In this document: piece by piece, positions 1 through 9,137 of the stretch | Position numbering within the stretch: the stretch's first letter is position 1 | Layout: each line of letters begins with the position of its first letter | From: DAIOEK01 sp963721445 | GTDB lineage: Bacteria; Chloroflexota; Anaerolineae; Anaerolineales; Anaerolineaceae | Length of the DNA: 64,000 bases | Direction of reading: 5' to 3' | NCBI GenBank assembly: GCA_963721445.1 | Contig: CAVRIZ010000005.1 | Coordinates: 1,798,001 to 1,862,000, forward strand | Position numbers and translations under genes: made by a program | The notes under the pieces: generated by a model | Told to the model about the DNA's origin: nothing | Seen by the model: the letters and a program-made list of their open reading frames with translations, nothing else | The model's database searches: none

Positions 1-98
1 GGACGGGTCAGGATTGTAATTCCGTTAGCCAGTTCAACCCGGGTGGTGTCTTCCGGTCCAGGTAATGACTTATGCGATATTGAGTTGTTCAGATTCAT
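1..98 (-). CDS. M16 (insulinase-like) zinc peptidase, N-terminal fragment
   Basis: Only the first 32 codons are inside the window; the gene continues past the left edge. The visible stretch (ATG at 98) contains the phrase TRVELANGITILTR, which is the usual opening of M16 family subunits: a short leader and then the first beta strand before the zinc motif. A good SD (GGGGAGGAAA) precedes the ATG. It lies directly downstream of another M16 gene. Once that gene's frameshift is repaired, its TGA overlaps this ATG in an ATGA, so the two are probably translationally coupled and may form a heterodimeric peptidase as in other bacteria. The family call is inferred from a short N-terminus plus the neighbour. 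Confidence 0.6.
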   Translation of the reverse strand, partial: MNLNNSISHKSLPGPEDTTRVELANGITILTR

Positions 99-1400
99 TT
101 GGATTTCCTCCCCTTACTTTTTGTGGGAAGGTAGACTCCGACTACCCTGTTAGATGGCTGGATATACCTTTGGGCAATTCGAACAATATCAGAAGGAGTG
201 ACTGACGATATTCGATTCTAGATATGAAAGGAACCAATCGTAGGTAGCGAATATCTCAGCATAACCCAGCCAAAATGCCTGGTTGGTAATATTCTCTGCA
301 CTATATACGAACAGTGCTTTAGTCTGTTTAATGGCCCTTTCGATTTCTTCCCGTGTGACAGACCCGGACAGAATCCGATCCATCTCTACATCCAATGCCG
401 TCATAACTTCATCCAGTTTTCGCTGTGGATGCAGAGTAAGGGTGATATCGTACATGAATGGGTCGATGGTTGCCTGCAAACTTCCATGCACTCCGATGAC
501 CAATTCTTTTTCCACAAGCTGTTGATAAAGCCGGCTGGTCTTATTGGAGATACCACCCCCACCGAGGATGTTCAAACTGGTGGGCCCTGTCAATAAGGTA
601 TCCAGAACCAATAAGGGGAAGAAATCCTCATGGGTTGCATTCGGTGACCGGTATGCCACTTGAATATAGGTGGTCTCACCCGAACCTTTTACCTCCACCC
701 TTTTCTCATTTCCGAGCGGTGGTTCAGGAGGGATAACCTCAAGTTGGGTTGATTTTGATGGGATATTACTGAATAAATCTGTCAGATACGGCAGTAGACG
801 GTCGGTGTCAAAATCGCCTGCAACCGCCATGATGGCATTTCCGGGGTGATAATAACGCTGGTAGTGGTGATAGAGATCATCTCGCTCCATACTTCGTAGA
901 TCTTTGAGATCTCCAATCACTTCATGGTGATATGGATGGTGAGTGTATGAAGCACTTTGCACCGCTTCTCCCAAAAGGAAAAGCGGTTCGTTTTCATTTC
1001 CTTCACGCTCTGAGATGATCACCGTCCGTTCAGAAGCAACTTCCTTGGTGTCAAAGCTGCTATTGATCATGCGGTCCGCTTCCAATTGATAGGCGATATC
1101 GATCTTATCAGCTGGCATGGTTTCAAAATAGGTTGTCCAGTCGATGTGGGTCATTGCATTCCAAAAACCCCCTTCGCGCGAAATCATTTTATCCAAGATT
1201 CCGGGCGGGAATTTAGGAGTACCTTTGAATTGCATGTGCTCCACCCAATGAGAGACGCCGGTAATCCCGGGAGTCTCGTTCCTGGATCCGACGCGGTACC
1301 ACATCCAGCTACTGATAATTGGAGCTGTGTGGATCTCCTTAAGGTGGATCGTCAGTCCATTTTGCAGTACTGTTTTTGTTACATTCGCTTGTTCAGACAT
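95..1400 (-). CDS. M16 family zinc peptidase (one frameshift near C-terminus)
   Basis: This is a predicted metalloendopeptidase of the insulinase/mitochondrial-processing-peptidase family. Residues about 51-55 form the inverted zinc motif HxxEH (HWVEH), and a downstream glutamate-rich helix follows, so the active site looks intact. The uninterrupted frame runs 1400 to 189 and ends in non-homologous residues. Skipping one base near 215 (GAA T CGA) continues the protein as LERISSVTPSDIVRIAQRYI, which is exactly what M16 C-terminal halves look like, to a TGA at 95-97. The corrected length would be about 434 aa, normal for the family. An SD (GAGG) lies upstream of the ATG. The stop overlaps the start of the next M16 gene by four bases, typical of a two-subunit operon. 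The shift may be an assembly error or real. Confidence 0.85.
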
Positions 1401-1531
1401 TAAACCTCATCCGTATAACCTTATTTCTACCCATTCCAATCATACGACTATATCATAATGCGTGATAATCTAATAATGGAACACTGTATAATACTGCATT
1501 GATTGGACATTATTGTTAGGAGGACGAAGAA

Positions 1532-2872
1532 TTGAGCAACGAGATCACTCCGATCGTAGCTATTATTGGTGCGGGACCGGCAGGATTATACGCAACAAAA
1601 CAACTGACGATAGATGGATGCCAGGTGGTTTTGTTTAATCGGGATATTAAACCGGGTGGACTCGCTGAATATGGGATCTATCCAGACAAGCTTAAGATGA
1701 AAGAGGGTTTGAGGGCACAATTTAGGTCTATTTTGACCTCACCCATGGTTCATTACTTTGGCAATGTCCGGGTGGGTGTTGACTGTGATATCACTTTGGA
1801 ACAAATTCACAGGTTGGGTTTCCATGCGATCCTGGCGACCGTTGGCGCACAAGCCGAAAAATCCATAGGCATTCCAGGTGAAACGCTCACTGGTGTTTAT
1901 CATGCGAAAGAAGTGGTATACCATTACAACCACTTACCACCTTTCAGTGAGATGGACATTCAAATCGGGAAGAAGGTCGCAATCGTTGGGGTTGGAAACG
2001 TCATGCTCGATGTATCCAGATGGTTGATCGATGAAAAGCATGTAGAGGAGATTTTCGCTATAGCCCGCCGTGGCCCATCGGAAGTCAAATTTGATCGCAA
2101 AGAATTGGAAGCTGTGGTTGAACGGATCGATTTTGATGACCTGAATAAAGAGGTGGAACGAGCAACCCCGACTATGCTTGCGATTGGTCAGGAGCCACTT
2201 TCAGCATTGACAATTTATAAAGACGCGCTCGAAAAAGCACTAACACATGAGTTTCATTCCAAACTTAAGATGCGATTCCTTTCTTCGCCGAAACGAATTT
2301 TTGGAAATCCAGAAGGTCGTGTAACTGGATTGGAGCTGGAAGGGACTTCTCTGGTTCTTGAGGGCGGTGATATCAAGGCGGTAGGGACCGGGGTACTCGA
2401 AACCCTGGATGTGGATACTGTGATCTTCGCGATCGGCGATACGGTTGACACCAGGTTGGGGTTGCCTGTAATCGGGAATCAGTTTGTTAAAAACCCAGGA
2501 TCCAAATTTCTCATCGAAGGTCAATCCTATGAATCGTGCGCCTCGCAGGATGATCAACACCCTTGCGGTGTTTTTGTAGCAGGATGGGCAAGAAAAGCCA
2601 GTTCTGGCGTGGTGGGCATCGCCCGAAAAGATGGAGTAAATGCTGCCACCGCGATTCGAGCTTACCTATCATCGGATATTTCCCTGAGACCCGTCTCCGT
2701 GGACGATATTTGTGATGGGATTCGCATGAGTCTCCCTCAAGCGGTCGAATATGATGACATTATCTGCCTCGAAGCTGCAGAAAAATTCAAAGGGGGAGAG
2801 TTGGGTATTGAAGATTATAAGTTCAATACAAATGAAGAGATGCTAAGAAGAATTGGTAAAGTCGTTCGCTAA
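1532..2872 (+). CDS. FAD-dependent ferredoxin-NADP+ reductase-like oxidoreductase (adrenodoxin reductase type)
   Basis: A flavoprotein expected to pass electrons between NAD(P)H and a small iron-sulfur or other partner. Residues 11-18 carry the FAD-binding GAGPAG motif. A second Rossmann motif (VGVGNVMLDVSR) sits near residue 155 in the form seen in adrenodoxin reductase/FprA and glutamate synthase small-subunit relatives. A C-terminal GWARK...G segment binds FAD. The length (446 aa) is normal for FprA-like proteins. The start is a TTG with a strong SD (TTAGGAGGA) eight bases upstream; no ATG fits as well. A TATAAT at 1487-1492 could be its -10 box, but I see no good -35. A hairpin terminator follows immediately, so it is likely monocistronic. 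The physiological partner cannot be read from the context. Confidence 0.85.
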   Translation: MSNEITPIVAIIGAGPAGLYATKQLTIDGCQVVLFNRDIKPGGLAEYGIYPDKLKMKEGLRAQFRSILTSPMVHYFGNVRVGVDCDITLEQIHRLGFHAILATVGAQAEKSIGIPGETLTGVYHAKEVVYHYNHLPPFSEMDIQIGKKVAIVGVGNVMLDVSRWLIDEKHVEEIFAIARRGPSEVKFDRKELEAVVERIDFDDLNKEVERATPTMLAIGQEPLSALTIYKDALEKALTHEFHSKLKMRFLSSPKRIFGNPEGRVTGLELEGTSLVLEGGDIKAVGTGVLETLDVDTVIFAIGDTVDTRLGLPVIGNQFVKNPGSKFLIEGQSYESCASQDDQHPCGVFVAGWARKASSGVVGIARKDGVNAATAIRAYLSSDISLRPVSVDDICDGIRMSLPQAVEYDDIICLEAAEKFKGGELGIEDYKFNTNEEMLRRIGKVVR

Positions 2873-2879
2873 GAAAAAA

Positions 2880-2905
2880 GGCTCGAGCGAGTGCTCGAGC
2901 CTTTT
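2880..2905. terminator. Intrinsic terminator, probably bidirectional
   Basis: A perfect inverted repeat GGCTCGAGC / GCTCGAGCC (2880-2901, loop GAGT) is flanked by an A-run before and TTTT after. It lies between the convergent flavoprotein gene and the minus-strand membrane protein gene and can serve both. Confidence 0.85.
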
Positions 2906-2912
2906 CAATTCA

Positions 2913-3395
2913 TTATCCTTTTCTACGTGTTTGCCTCTTTATTCGGCTCATTATTGGTAACAGGAGGAGGAAACCAATCCCGATAATAAATTCACCGACT
3001 TCAACGCCGCGCGCCTGCCAGGGTCCAAAATAGGGAACTCCAGGCAATGGGTGGCTGCCAAAACCAAATACATCCGCCATGCCGGTGAACAATGCCAGTA
3101 CATAACCTGTAGCGACCAGACGTAATCCAAAATCCGCACGGATACTCCGTTGGATCCTTCCCCACAGGCTTCCCAAAGCGATATAACCGCCAATACAGAT
3201 CATGCCCAGACCTACCTCGAATGTGGCTATCTGTACAAATCCCACAATAGGGCTGCGATCAAGACCGAATAATGCAGGTCTGGCTCCCAGAAGGAATACG
3301 AGCAATCCTAGCAAACTGACAGCAAGACCAACTCTTACTCGCCAGATTGATCTGATCTGCCTGGGTGTTGTAGGCGGGTTCGATACTGGCTTCAT
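2913..3395 (-). CDS. Small integral membrane protein, unknown function
   Basis: A 160-aa protein with four likely transmembrane segments, at about residues 24-44, 54-78, 95-115 and 133-153, and a basic C-terminal tail rich in Arg/Lys. I do not recognise a family. The ATG at 3395 is preferred over an upstream in-frame start because it lies two bases after the stop of the dipeptidase gene and has GAGGAGG upstream, giving a tight operon. The first hydrophobic segment follows a basic N-terminus, which suggests the N-terminus is cytoplasmic. There is no signal for a substrate or partner apart from co-transcription with the dipeptidase. Confidence 0.7.
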   Translation of the reverse strand: MKPVSNPPTTPRQIRSIWRVRVGLAVSLLGLLVFLLGARPALFGLDRSPIVGFVQIATFEVGLGMICIGGYIALGSLWGRIQRSIRADFGLRLVATGYVLALFTGMADVFGFGSHPLPGVPYFGPWQARGVEVGEFIIGIGFLLLLPIMSRIKRQTRRKG

Positions 3396-3397
3396 TT

Positions 3398-4522
3398 CTA
3401 AGGCAAAGCCTCCTCTAAAAAGCGGATCCAATTCATACCAAAGATAAGGTGCAAATCTTGTTCCGAATACCCTTTTTCAACCAATAATGGCAGGACAATG
3501 GTCATATCCGCGATGGAGTTCAATTCTTTTGGTGTAGACTGCCAGCCAAAACCTCCATCAAAATCGGTTCCAAAACCCACAAAACGTGAACTTCCAAGTA
3601 ATTGGCAGACATAATCAACCTGTTCGACCAAACGATGGATGGATACCAGGTTCTTATTGTCGCCTTTTTCCCAATTTGAATCCAGAAAAAGGTTATAAGG
3701 AACCAAACCCATCACGCCGTCCCGGTCAGCAATTGCCCTGATGAATTCGTCTTTTAGAAACCGGTTCGAGTGGCGTTCCTTCAGCAGGGTCTCTGGACTC
3801 GAATGGCTGGCGATTATTCGGCCATTAAACGTATCCAACGCCTGCCTGACGGATTTTTCATCCATATGGCTCAGGTCGAGCGTACAACCACAGGCTTCCA
3901 TCTCTTCCAACAACTGGAAGCCCGCCCTCGTTAATGGTCCCGGTTCTGTCGTACCGCCAGAATAAGCAGTGGAATGCCAGGCGGGTCCGATAAGATAGAC
4001 ACCTCGCTCCACCCATTCGGGGAGCTCTTCTGGACGGCGGATGGCATCCGCCCCTTCCATGAGGGTCACCAGACCGATAGGCAGATTGGAACCATTCAAA
4101 TTGGATGTGTCTGAAGAAGTCGATCGATCTGCCAATAAATTCCGCAGGTCTTCTTTGCTGCGTATGGAGCGGAATTGATCATGGTGTTGATCAACCAGTC
4201 TCTCGTAAGCATCCAATTGCTGCCGGTATTGGTCGTGCGCTTCCTGTTGGTTGCGGTAAGTCTGAATATCCCAATCACCTTCTTTTGTATCAATGGGAGC
4301 AGCGAAAAGGGTGGAAAAGATCAGACCTACGTTGGCTGATTGGTAATCAGCCCACCCCAGCATTGTGTCACCGTTTGCCTGAGGTGTGATCGTTTCCTTT
4401 TCTTGGGCACGGATTTGCTGCGATGAAAGAGTATAGTCTCTCTTAAACGTAAGCATATTCCATGCCAGATCTTCATGTGAGTCAACAAACAAGGGGATTG
4501 AGGGGGAATTATTCTGCTTCAT
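3398..4522 (-). CDS. Peptidase M19 (renal/membrane-type dipeptidase)
   Basis: A predicted zinc dipeptidase cleaving the terminal residue from dipeptides. The N-terminal VDSHEDLAWN segment carries the H-x-D metal ligands of the M19 family. Later landmarks are the conserved Glu near residue 160 (LMEGADAI), LDLSHMDEKSV with a metal-binding His, and ASHSSPETL. The length (374 aa) fits. I chose the ATG at 4522 because the longer in-frame start would begin inside the S1 terminator hairpin. The chosen ATG has no SD and begins about six bases after the terminator T-run, which is odd. The gene overlaps nothing upstream and is followed two bases later by a membrane protein gene. Confidence 0.88.
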   Translation of the reverse strand: MKQNNSPSIPLFVDSHEDLAWNMLTFKRDYTLSSQQIRAQEKETITPQANGDTMLGWADYQSANVGLIFSTLFAAPIDTKEGDWDIQTYRNQQEAHDQYRQQLDAYERLVDQHHDQFRSIRSKEDLRNLLADRSTSSDTSNLNGSNLPIGLVTLMEGADAIRRPEELPEWVERGVYLIGPAWHSTAYSGGTTEPGPLTRAGFQLLEEMEACGCTLDLSHMDEKSVRQALDTFNGRIIASHSSPETLLKERHSNRFLKDEFIRAIADRDGVMGLVPYNLFLDSNWEKGDNKNLVSIHRLVEQVDYVCQLLGSSRFVGFGTDFDGGFGWQSTPKELNSIADMTIVLPLLVEKGYSEQDLHLIFGMNWIRFLEEALP

Positions 4523-4528
4523 GGGGAT

Positions 4529-4560
4529 AAAAAAGCGCACCACAGGGTGGTGCGCTTTTT
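4529..4560 (-). terminator. Intrinsic terminator of the S1 gene
   Basis: A nine-base-pair stem GCGCACCAC / GTGGTGCGC with a three-base loop, followed in the minus direction by TTTTTT. It directly follows the ribosomal protein S1 gene and abuts the start codon of the dipeptidase gene. Confidence 0.9.
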
Positions 4561-4573
4561 AGTAATTCGAAAA

Positions 4574-5983
4574 TTAGCTCTTGTCTTCTGCCGGAGTATC
4601 TTCTTTTGCTTCCCCGACTTCGTCCTTGGTTTCAGGAACTTCAGCGACTTCCTTCTTGGCCTTGGGAGCTTTCGCTTTTGCTTTGGGGGCTTTCGCTTTG
4701 GCTTCAGCTACAACCTCGGTGACTTCCGGGGTTTCTGCAGCTGGTTCAACCATTTCCTCTGCTACAACTGGAGCATCAGCCTGGGTTTCGACAACATCTG
4801 CTTTTACTTCATCGGTGAGTGTTTGCCAATCAATTTCAGCGTAAGCGGGTGAATCCACTCTCCGCAGGCTGAGTCCAATCCGATGATTATCAGTATCGAT
4901 CTTGATTACTCGCAGGGTGACCGCATCACCAACTTTAAGGACCTCTTTGGGATGCTCGATCCGTTTCTCGCTGATCTCGGAGATATGGATCAATCCTTCC
5001 ACTTCGCCTTCAAGACGGGCAAATGCGCCAAAAGGAGCCAGCTTGGTGATCTTGCCTTCCACTAATTGGCCAACCTGGAATTGGGCGACCTGTTTGGACC
5101 AGGGGTCGTCGAGGAGAGCCCGGATGGATAAACCAATGCGTTTCTTTTCGCGGTCGATGGAAATGATCTTGACTTTTACTTCCTGACCCACCTTTAGGAC
5201 CTCATCGGGTTTATTGATGCGATCCCAGGCGATCTCAGAAAGGTGAACCAGGCCATCCGCTCCGTTGATATTGACGAACGCGCCAAAATCGGCCAGGCTG
5301 GTGACTTTACCGGTTCGGATATCGCCTTCCTTGAGTTCTTCAAGGATGCGTTCCTTAACTTGTTCACGGGTTTCGGTGCTGGCGGCACGTTCGGATAGGA
5401 TGAGGCGGCGGCGCTCCCGGTCCACTTCAATCACGCGGACTGTAATCGGTTCGCCAACCATCTTTGCCCAACGAGCTTCAGGGGTTTCGCCGGTCATATT
5501 GGCGCGGCGGGATAGACTAATTTGAGAAGCAGGTACAAAACCCATCAGGGTCCCAACCGGTACGATTAGACCACCCTTGTTGAACTTGATGATCTCGGAT
5601 GGGAATACTTCACCCGAATCCTTCAAATCTTCGGCTTGTTTCCAGCTATTAGCTTCAAGCGCATTACGGTAGGAAAGTACGACATTGCCAGAATCATCTT
5701 CCGGGTCAATGACGAACACATCAATTTCCTGACCAACCTGCAGTTTGTCAAAAACATCCGCGGGGATGCTTTCAAACTCTTTACCGGTGATCAGTCCTTC
5801 AGACTTGGTGCCTATGCTGACAAGGATCTGTCCGGCGCTGATGCTGGCTACTGTACCTTTGCGGGTTTCGCCCTTTTTGGGGAAATCGTAATCCCCTATA
5901 TCTTGCTTGGCGAGCAATTCTTCCATGCTCATATTGTTCTCGGGCGCGTCACCCTGCTCGAGATGGGCTTCATTCTGATCCAT
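4574..5983 (-). CDS. rpsA: 30S ribosomal protein S1
   Basis: An RNA-binding protein that helps the 30S subunit recruit mRNA. Four S1/OB-fold repeats are visible, at about residues 36-105, 122-190, 218-290 and 303-378. The last two show the typical GxVxxLxxFGAFV...GLVHLSEI pattern. Residues 390-469 form a low-complexity tail rich in Ala, Lys, Pro, Glu and Val with an APKAKAK repeat. The length of 469 aa with four repeats matches the shorter S1 of Gram-positive and Chloroflexota lineages rather than the six-repeat proteobacterial form. A strong promoter (6022-6050) precedes it and a hairpin terminator follows, so it is a single-gene unit. Confidence 0.93.
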   Translation of the reverse strand: MDQNEAHLEQGDAPENNMSMEELLAKQDIGDYDFPKKGETRKGTVASISAGQILVSIGTKSEGLITGKEFESIPADVFDKLQVGQEIDVFVIDPEDDSGNVVLSYRNALEANSWKQAEDLKDSGEVFPSEIIKFNKGGLIVPVGTLMGFVPASQISLSRRANMTGETPEARWAKMVGEPITVRVIEVDRERRRLILSERAASTETREQVKERILEELKEGDIRTGKVTSLADFGAFVNINGADGLVHLSEIAWDRINKPDEVLKVGQEVKVKIISIDREKKRIGLSIRALLDDPWSKQVAQFQVGQLVEGKITKLAPFGAFARLEGEVEGLIHISEISEKRIEHPKEVLKVGDAVTLRVIKIDTDNHRIGLSLRRVDSPAYAEIDWQTLTDEVKADVVETQADAPVVAEEMVEPAAETPEVTEVVAEAKAKAPKAKAKAPKAKKEVAEVPETKDEVGEAKEDTPAEDKS

Positions 5984-6021
5984 GCTTATCTAATTCTCCA
6001 GTTACGGCGATTTGTTGTCTC

Positions 6022-6050
6022 ATTATAAAGCGAGAATAGAAAGTTGACAA
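6022..6050 (-). promoter_or_regulatory. Sigma70-type promoter for rpsA
   Basis: On the minus strand TTGTCA (6045-6050), a 17-base spacer and a perfect TATAAT (6022-6027) lie 39 bases upstream of the S1 ATG. Confidence 0.8.
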
Positions 6051-6218
6051 CCCTGACTGGTTTTACGCAAATGACGATAATCAGCCTCTTCGAAAACTTA
6101 ATCTGCCCGATTTAGCAGAATATTAAGTAATTGAAAAATTGTGACGATGTCTAAACAATTGCAAGTGGTTTTGCCCTTATAATTTAACCGTCTCCAACAA
6201 TATTAAATTGAGGTTCTT

Positions 6219-7649
6219 ATGGTTACAACTCCCAGTCAATCTTATGATGTCATTATTATTGGTGCAGGACCAAGTGGGATCTTCACCGCCTATGAAGTCA
6301 GGAAAACGAATCCTTCCGCCAGGGTATTAATGATCGAAAAGGGGAAATCGATCGAGAAACGGAAATGCCCGAAACGGAAGACGGGTGTCTGTCTAAACTG
6401 CCAACCCTGTGCCATTACGACCGGTTTTTCCGGCGGTGGGAGTTTCAGCGATGGTAAACTGTCGATCAATCAAGATGGGGAGATCGGCGGAGACCTTGCG
6501 CATTATATCGGGTTGGAGAAATTCCGGGAAACCATGCACTATGTGGATGACTTATATGTTGGTTTCGGAGCAGACACGCGGGTATACGGAAATGATCATT
6601 CCCCGGATGTGGATGCGATTCGCAGGCAGGCCGCACAAGCTCACCTTAAATTGATTGATTCCCATGTGCGCCATATGGGGACGGAGAAGGCGTATGATAT
6701 CTATTCACATATTCAACACGTGCTGGAAGATCTGGGCGTGGAGATGCGATTTGAGACAGCTGTCCAGGATCTGGTGATCGAGGAAACGCCTTCCGGAGAG
6801 AAGCGTGCCAGGGGCGTGGTCATGCCAGACCAGTCGGTACTGTATGCGGATCACATTGTCGCTGCCATTGGCAGGGAGGGCAGCGAATGGTTGAACCTGA
6901 TGTGCCACAAGTATGGCATCTCATCCAAACCCGGTCCAGTGGATATTGGTTGCCGGATCGAGACCGACGCATCCATAACTTCAGCAATCGACGATATCTT
7001 ATATGAAGCCAAACTGGTTTATTACACACCCACCTTCGAAGACAAGGTGCGGACATTCTGCTGGAATCCGCGTGGCGAGGTGGTGGAAGAACGGTATGGT
7101 GAACATCTATCTGTCGTCAATGGGCATTCCTATAAAGATGAAAAACTAAAAACGGCCAATACCAACTTTGCGCTGTTGGTCTCGAAGAATTTTACCCAGC
7201 CATTCAAGACCCCGATTGAATATGGCAGATACATTGCCGAGATGGGGAATATGCTCTCAGGGAATAAGGTGATTGTGCAACGGTATGGTGATTTCAAACG
7301 AGGTCGCCGAACAACGTCTGACCGGCTGGCGAAGAATACCATCAAGCCAACTCTGCGCGATGCAGTCCCGGGTGATCTAAGCCTGGTGCTGCCGTATAGG
7401 ATCATGCTGGATATCGATGAAATGCTGCAGGTACTGGATCAGCTCATGCCGGGCATGTCTAATGGCAGTACGCTTTTATACGGGGTCGAAGTAAAGTTTT
7501 ATTCAAACCGGCTGGTCGTCGACAAGCATTTTCAAACCAGCGTGCAGAATCTGTATGCGCTGGGCGATGGAGCCGGCCTGACCAGGGGACTGATGCAAGC
7601 CAGCATGAATGGCGTCTGCATGGGCAGGATATTGACGGGGCGGTGGTAA
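6219..7649 (+). CDS. FAD-dependent dehydrogenase with four-cysteine cluster (COG2509-like)
   Basis: An uncharacterised but widespread NAD(P)/FAD-dependent oxidoreductase, 476 aa. An N-terminal GAGPSGIF FAD motif (residues 14-21) is followed at about residues 48-67 by four closely spaced cysteines (CPKRKTGVC, LNC, QPC) and then FSGGGSFSDGKL, the signature of this group. The C-terminal LGDGAGLTRGLMQASMNG completes the FAD site. The cysteines suggest a disulfide or metal cluster close to the flavin. A TATAAT lies at 6178-6183 without a clear -35. The gene is separate from its neighbours, and the true substrate of this family is not known to me. Confidence 0.82.
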   Translation: MVTTPSQSYDVIIIGAGPSGIFTAYEVRKTNPSARVLMIEKGKSIEKRKCPKRKTGVCLNCQPCAITTGFSGGGSFSDGKLSINQDGEIGGDLAHYIGLEKFRETMHYVDDLYVGFGADTRVYGNDHSPDVDAIRRQAAQAHLKLIDSHVRHMGTEKAYDIYSHIQHVLEDLGVEMRFETAVQDLVIEETPSGEKRARGVVMPDQSVLYADHIVAAIGREGSEWLNLMCHKYGISSKPGPVDIGCRIETDASITSAIDDILYEAKLVYYTPTFEDKVRTFCWNPRGEVVEERYGEHLSVVNGHSYKDEKLKTANTNFALLVSKNFTQPFKTPIEYGRYIAEMGNMLSGNKVIVQRYGDFKRGRRTTSDRLAKNTIKPTLRDAVPGDLSLVLPYRIMLDIDEMLQVLDQLMPGMSNGSTLLYGVEVKFYSNRLVVDKHFQTSVQNLYALGDGAGLTRGLMQASMNGVCMGRILTGRW

Positions 7650-7989
7650 TTCTTCACACAGCAAAGTTCGCGAAGTATGCAAACACGATTCATACAATTC
7701 AACCGTACGTTCGAAGCGAACGCACGGTTTTGTCATCCTGAGGAGCGAAGCGACGATTGCAGAGCATCCCCATTGGGAAAGGTTGCTAACCAAGTTGACG
7801 CATCCAAGGGATCTGTTTGAGATGCTTCGCCTATCGACTCAGCATCACGTGCAGAAATTGTCTTTCTATTTTCTGGTTTCTAGTCCCTGATCTCCCGCCT
7901 TCCTCCTGTCGACCCTTTGTGTTGATTGAGTCTGCTGATAGTGGTACACTTTCTCGGGTAATCACCGATATCAATTTGAGGGATAGGAT
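7650..7989. repeat. Intergenic stretch with dispersed repeat fragments
   Basis: No gene is evident in these 340 bases. It holds a piece of the dispersed family that begins TGTCATCCTGAGGAGCGAAG (about 7732-7770), related to segments at 37377-37495 and 46614-46735. It also holds a reverse-oriented fragment of the CAGAAACCAG short repeat (7866-7892), seen again near 10487, 37257 and 45525. The last 60 bases probably contain the chelatase promoter, but I cannot place it with confidence. Confidence 0.55.
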
Positions 7990-9096
7990 ATGCCGACCAT
8001 TTTTCCATTCACCGCCATTGTAGGTCAAGACCGTATGCGCCGAGCGCTGGTCTTAAATGCTGTCAATCCCCGTATTGGCGGGGTGTTGATCCGCGGTGAG
8101 CGTGGAACGGCAAAATCCACGGCAGCCCGAGCGTTAGCCGCTCTTCTGCCAAAGGTAAAAGTAGTCCGTGGATGCCGCTTTGGCTGTGACCCTGACCAGC
8201 CCATGGCGTGGTGTACCGAATGCAAGGAACGCGCGGAAAATGAGGGTTCCCTCCCGGTGGATTACAAACTCACACCATTCGTCAACCTGCCAGTTTCTGC
8301 CACAGAAGACCGGGTGGTGGGAACACTCGATATAGAACGCGCCATCCAACAGGGTGAAAGGCATTTCGAGCCGGGCGTTCTGGCGGCTGCCAATCGCGGT
8401 ATGCTCTACATTGACGAGGTCAACCTGCTGGACGATCATGTGGTTGACGTGCTGCTTGATTCCGCGGCAATGGGGATGAATATTGTGGAAAGGGAAGGCA
8501 TCTCCTTCAGTCATCCAGCGCGCTTTATTCTGGTTGGAACGATGAATCCTGAGGAAGGCGATCTGCGTCCGCAATTATTAGATCGATTTGCGCTATCGGT
8601 GGATATTCACGGCATCCGGGATGCCCGCGAACGGGTCCAGATCATGGAGCGAAACCTTGCCTTTGAATCCAACCCGGAAGAATTCAGATCTCATTTCAAC
8701 CTGAAGGAAGAAGACCTTTCCCATCAAATAGATGTTGCCCGGACATTGATTGATCGGGTCACATTTACCAAACGGGATCTGCTCTCGATCGCTGCACTTA
8801 CAACCTCCTTAAATGTAGATGGGCACAGGTCTGACCTGGTGATCCTAAAAGCTGCAAGAGCGCAGGCAGCATTTGATGGCCGGCTGGCGATCTCTGAGCA
8901 TGATATTGCCCTGGCAGCCGAGCTGGCGCTTCCACACCGCATAAAACGTGGTCCTTTCCAACAAATGGAAGTGAGCCTGGAAGACTTGCAGGAACGCATC
9001 AGTCAGCTTGAAAGCCAGACGGGTGAGAATCCGCAGGAACAGCAGCAGGAGATGAGTGCCCCGGAATCGGATTCGGCTCAAAAAAAAACGAAATAA
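7990..9096 (+). CDS. Magnesium/cobalt chelatase ATPase (BchI/ChlI-like AAA+ domain), 5' part of a chelatase I-D gene
   Basis: AAA+ ATPase subunit or domain of the metal chelatases that insert Mg2+ or Co2+ into tetrapyrroles. The Walker A GERGTAKST is at about residues 37-45, a Cys-rich insert (RGCRFGCDPDQPMAWCTEC) lies at 60-77 as in cobaltochelatase/ChlI relatives, Walker B is MLYIDEVNLL (about 138-147) and the arginine finger region is RPQLLDRFALS. After residue about 330 an acidic, Gln/Glu-rich linker begins and is cut by TAA at 9094. The stop comes six bases after an A9 run. A -1 shift there joins the frame of the downstream VWA domain, giving one fused protein of about 685 aa. With no cobN or other tetrapyrrole genes nearby, the metal is uncertain. 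Confidence 0.85.
   Translation: MPTIFPFTAIVGQDRMRRALVLNAVNPRIGGVLIRGERGTAKSTAARALAALLPKVKVVRGCRFGCDPDQPMAWCTECKERAENEGSLPVDYKLTPFVNLPVSATEDRVVGTLDIERAIQQGERHFEPGVLAAANRGMLYIDEVNLLDDHVVDVLLDSAAMGMNIVEREGISFSHPARFILVGTMNPEEGDLRPQLLDRFALSVDIHGIRDARERVQIMERNLAFESNPEEFRSHFNLKEEDLSHQIDVARTLIDRVTFTKRDLLSIAALTTSLNVDGHRSDLVILKAARAQAAFDGRLAISEHDIALAAELALPHRIKRGPFQQMEVSLEDLQERISQLESQTGENPQEQQQEMSAPESDSAQKKTK
9080..9088 (+). promoter_or_regulatory. A9 slippery run, candidate programmed -1 frameshift (or transcript slippage) site
   Basis: Nine consecutive A residues read in the ATPase frame as CAA AAA AAA ACG. Bases 9081-9087 form the canonical A_AAA_AAA heptamer. After a -1 slip the next codon is 9087-9089 (AAC), and the frame is open through an acidic linker into the VWA domain. 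The zero frame ends at 9094-9096. I see no close upstream SD-like stimulator (AGGAG lies about 29 bases before) and no clear downstream hairpin. Confidence 0.6.
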
Positions 9097-9137
9097 ATGA
9101 CGAGCAAGAGGGGGAAGAAACCAGTGAAGCCGGCGAA

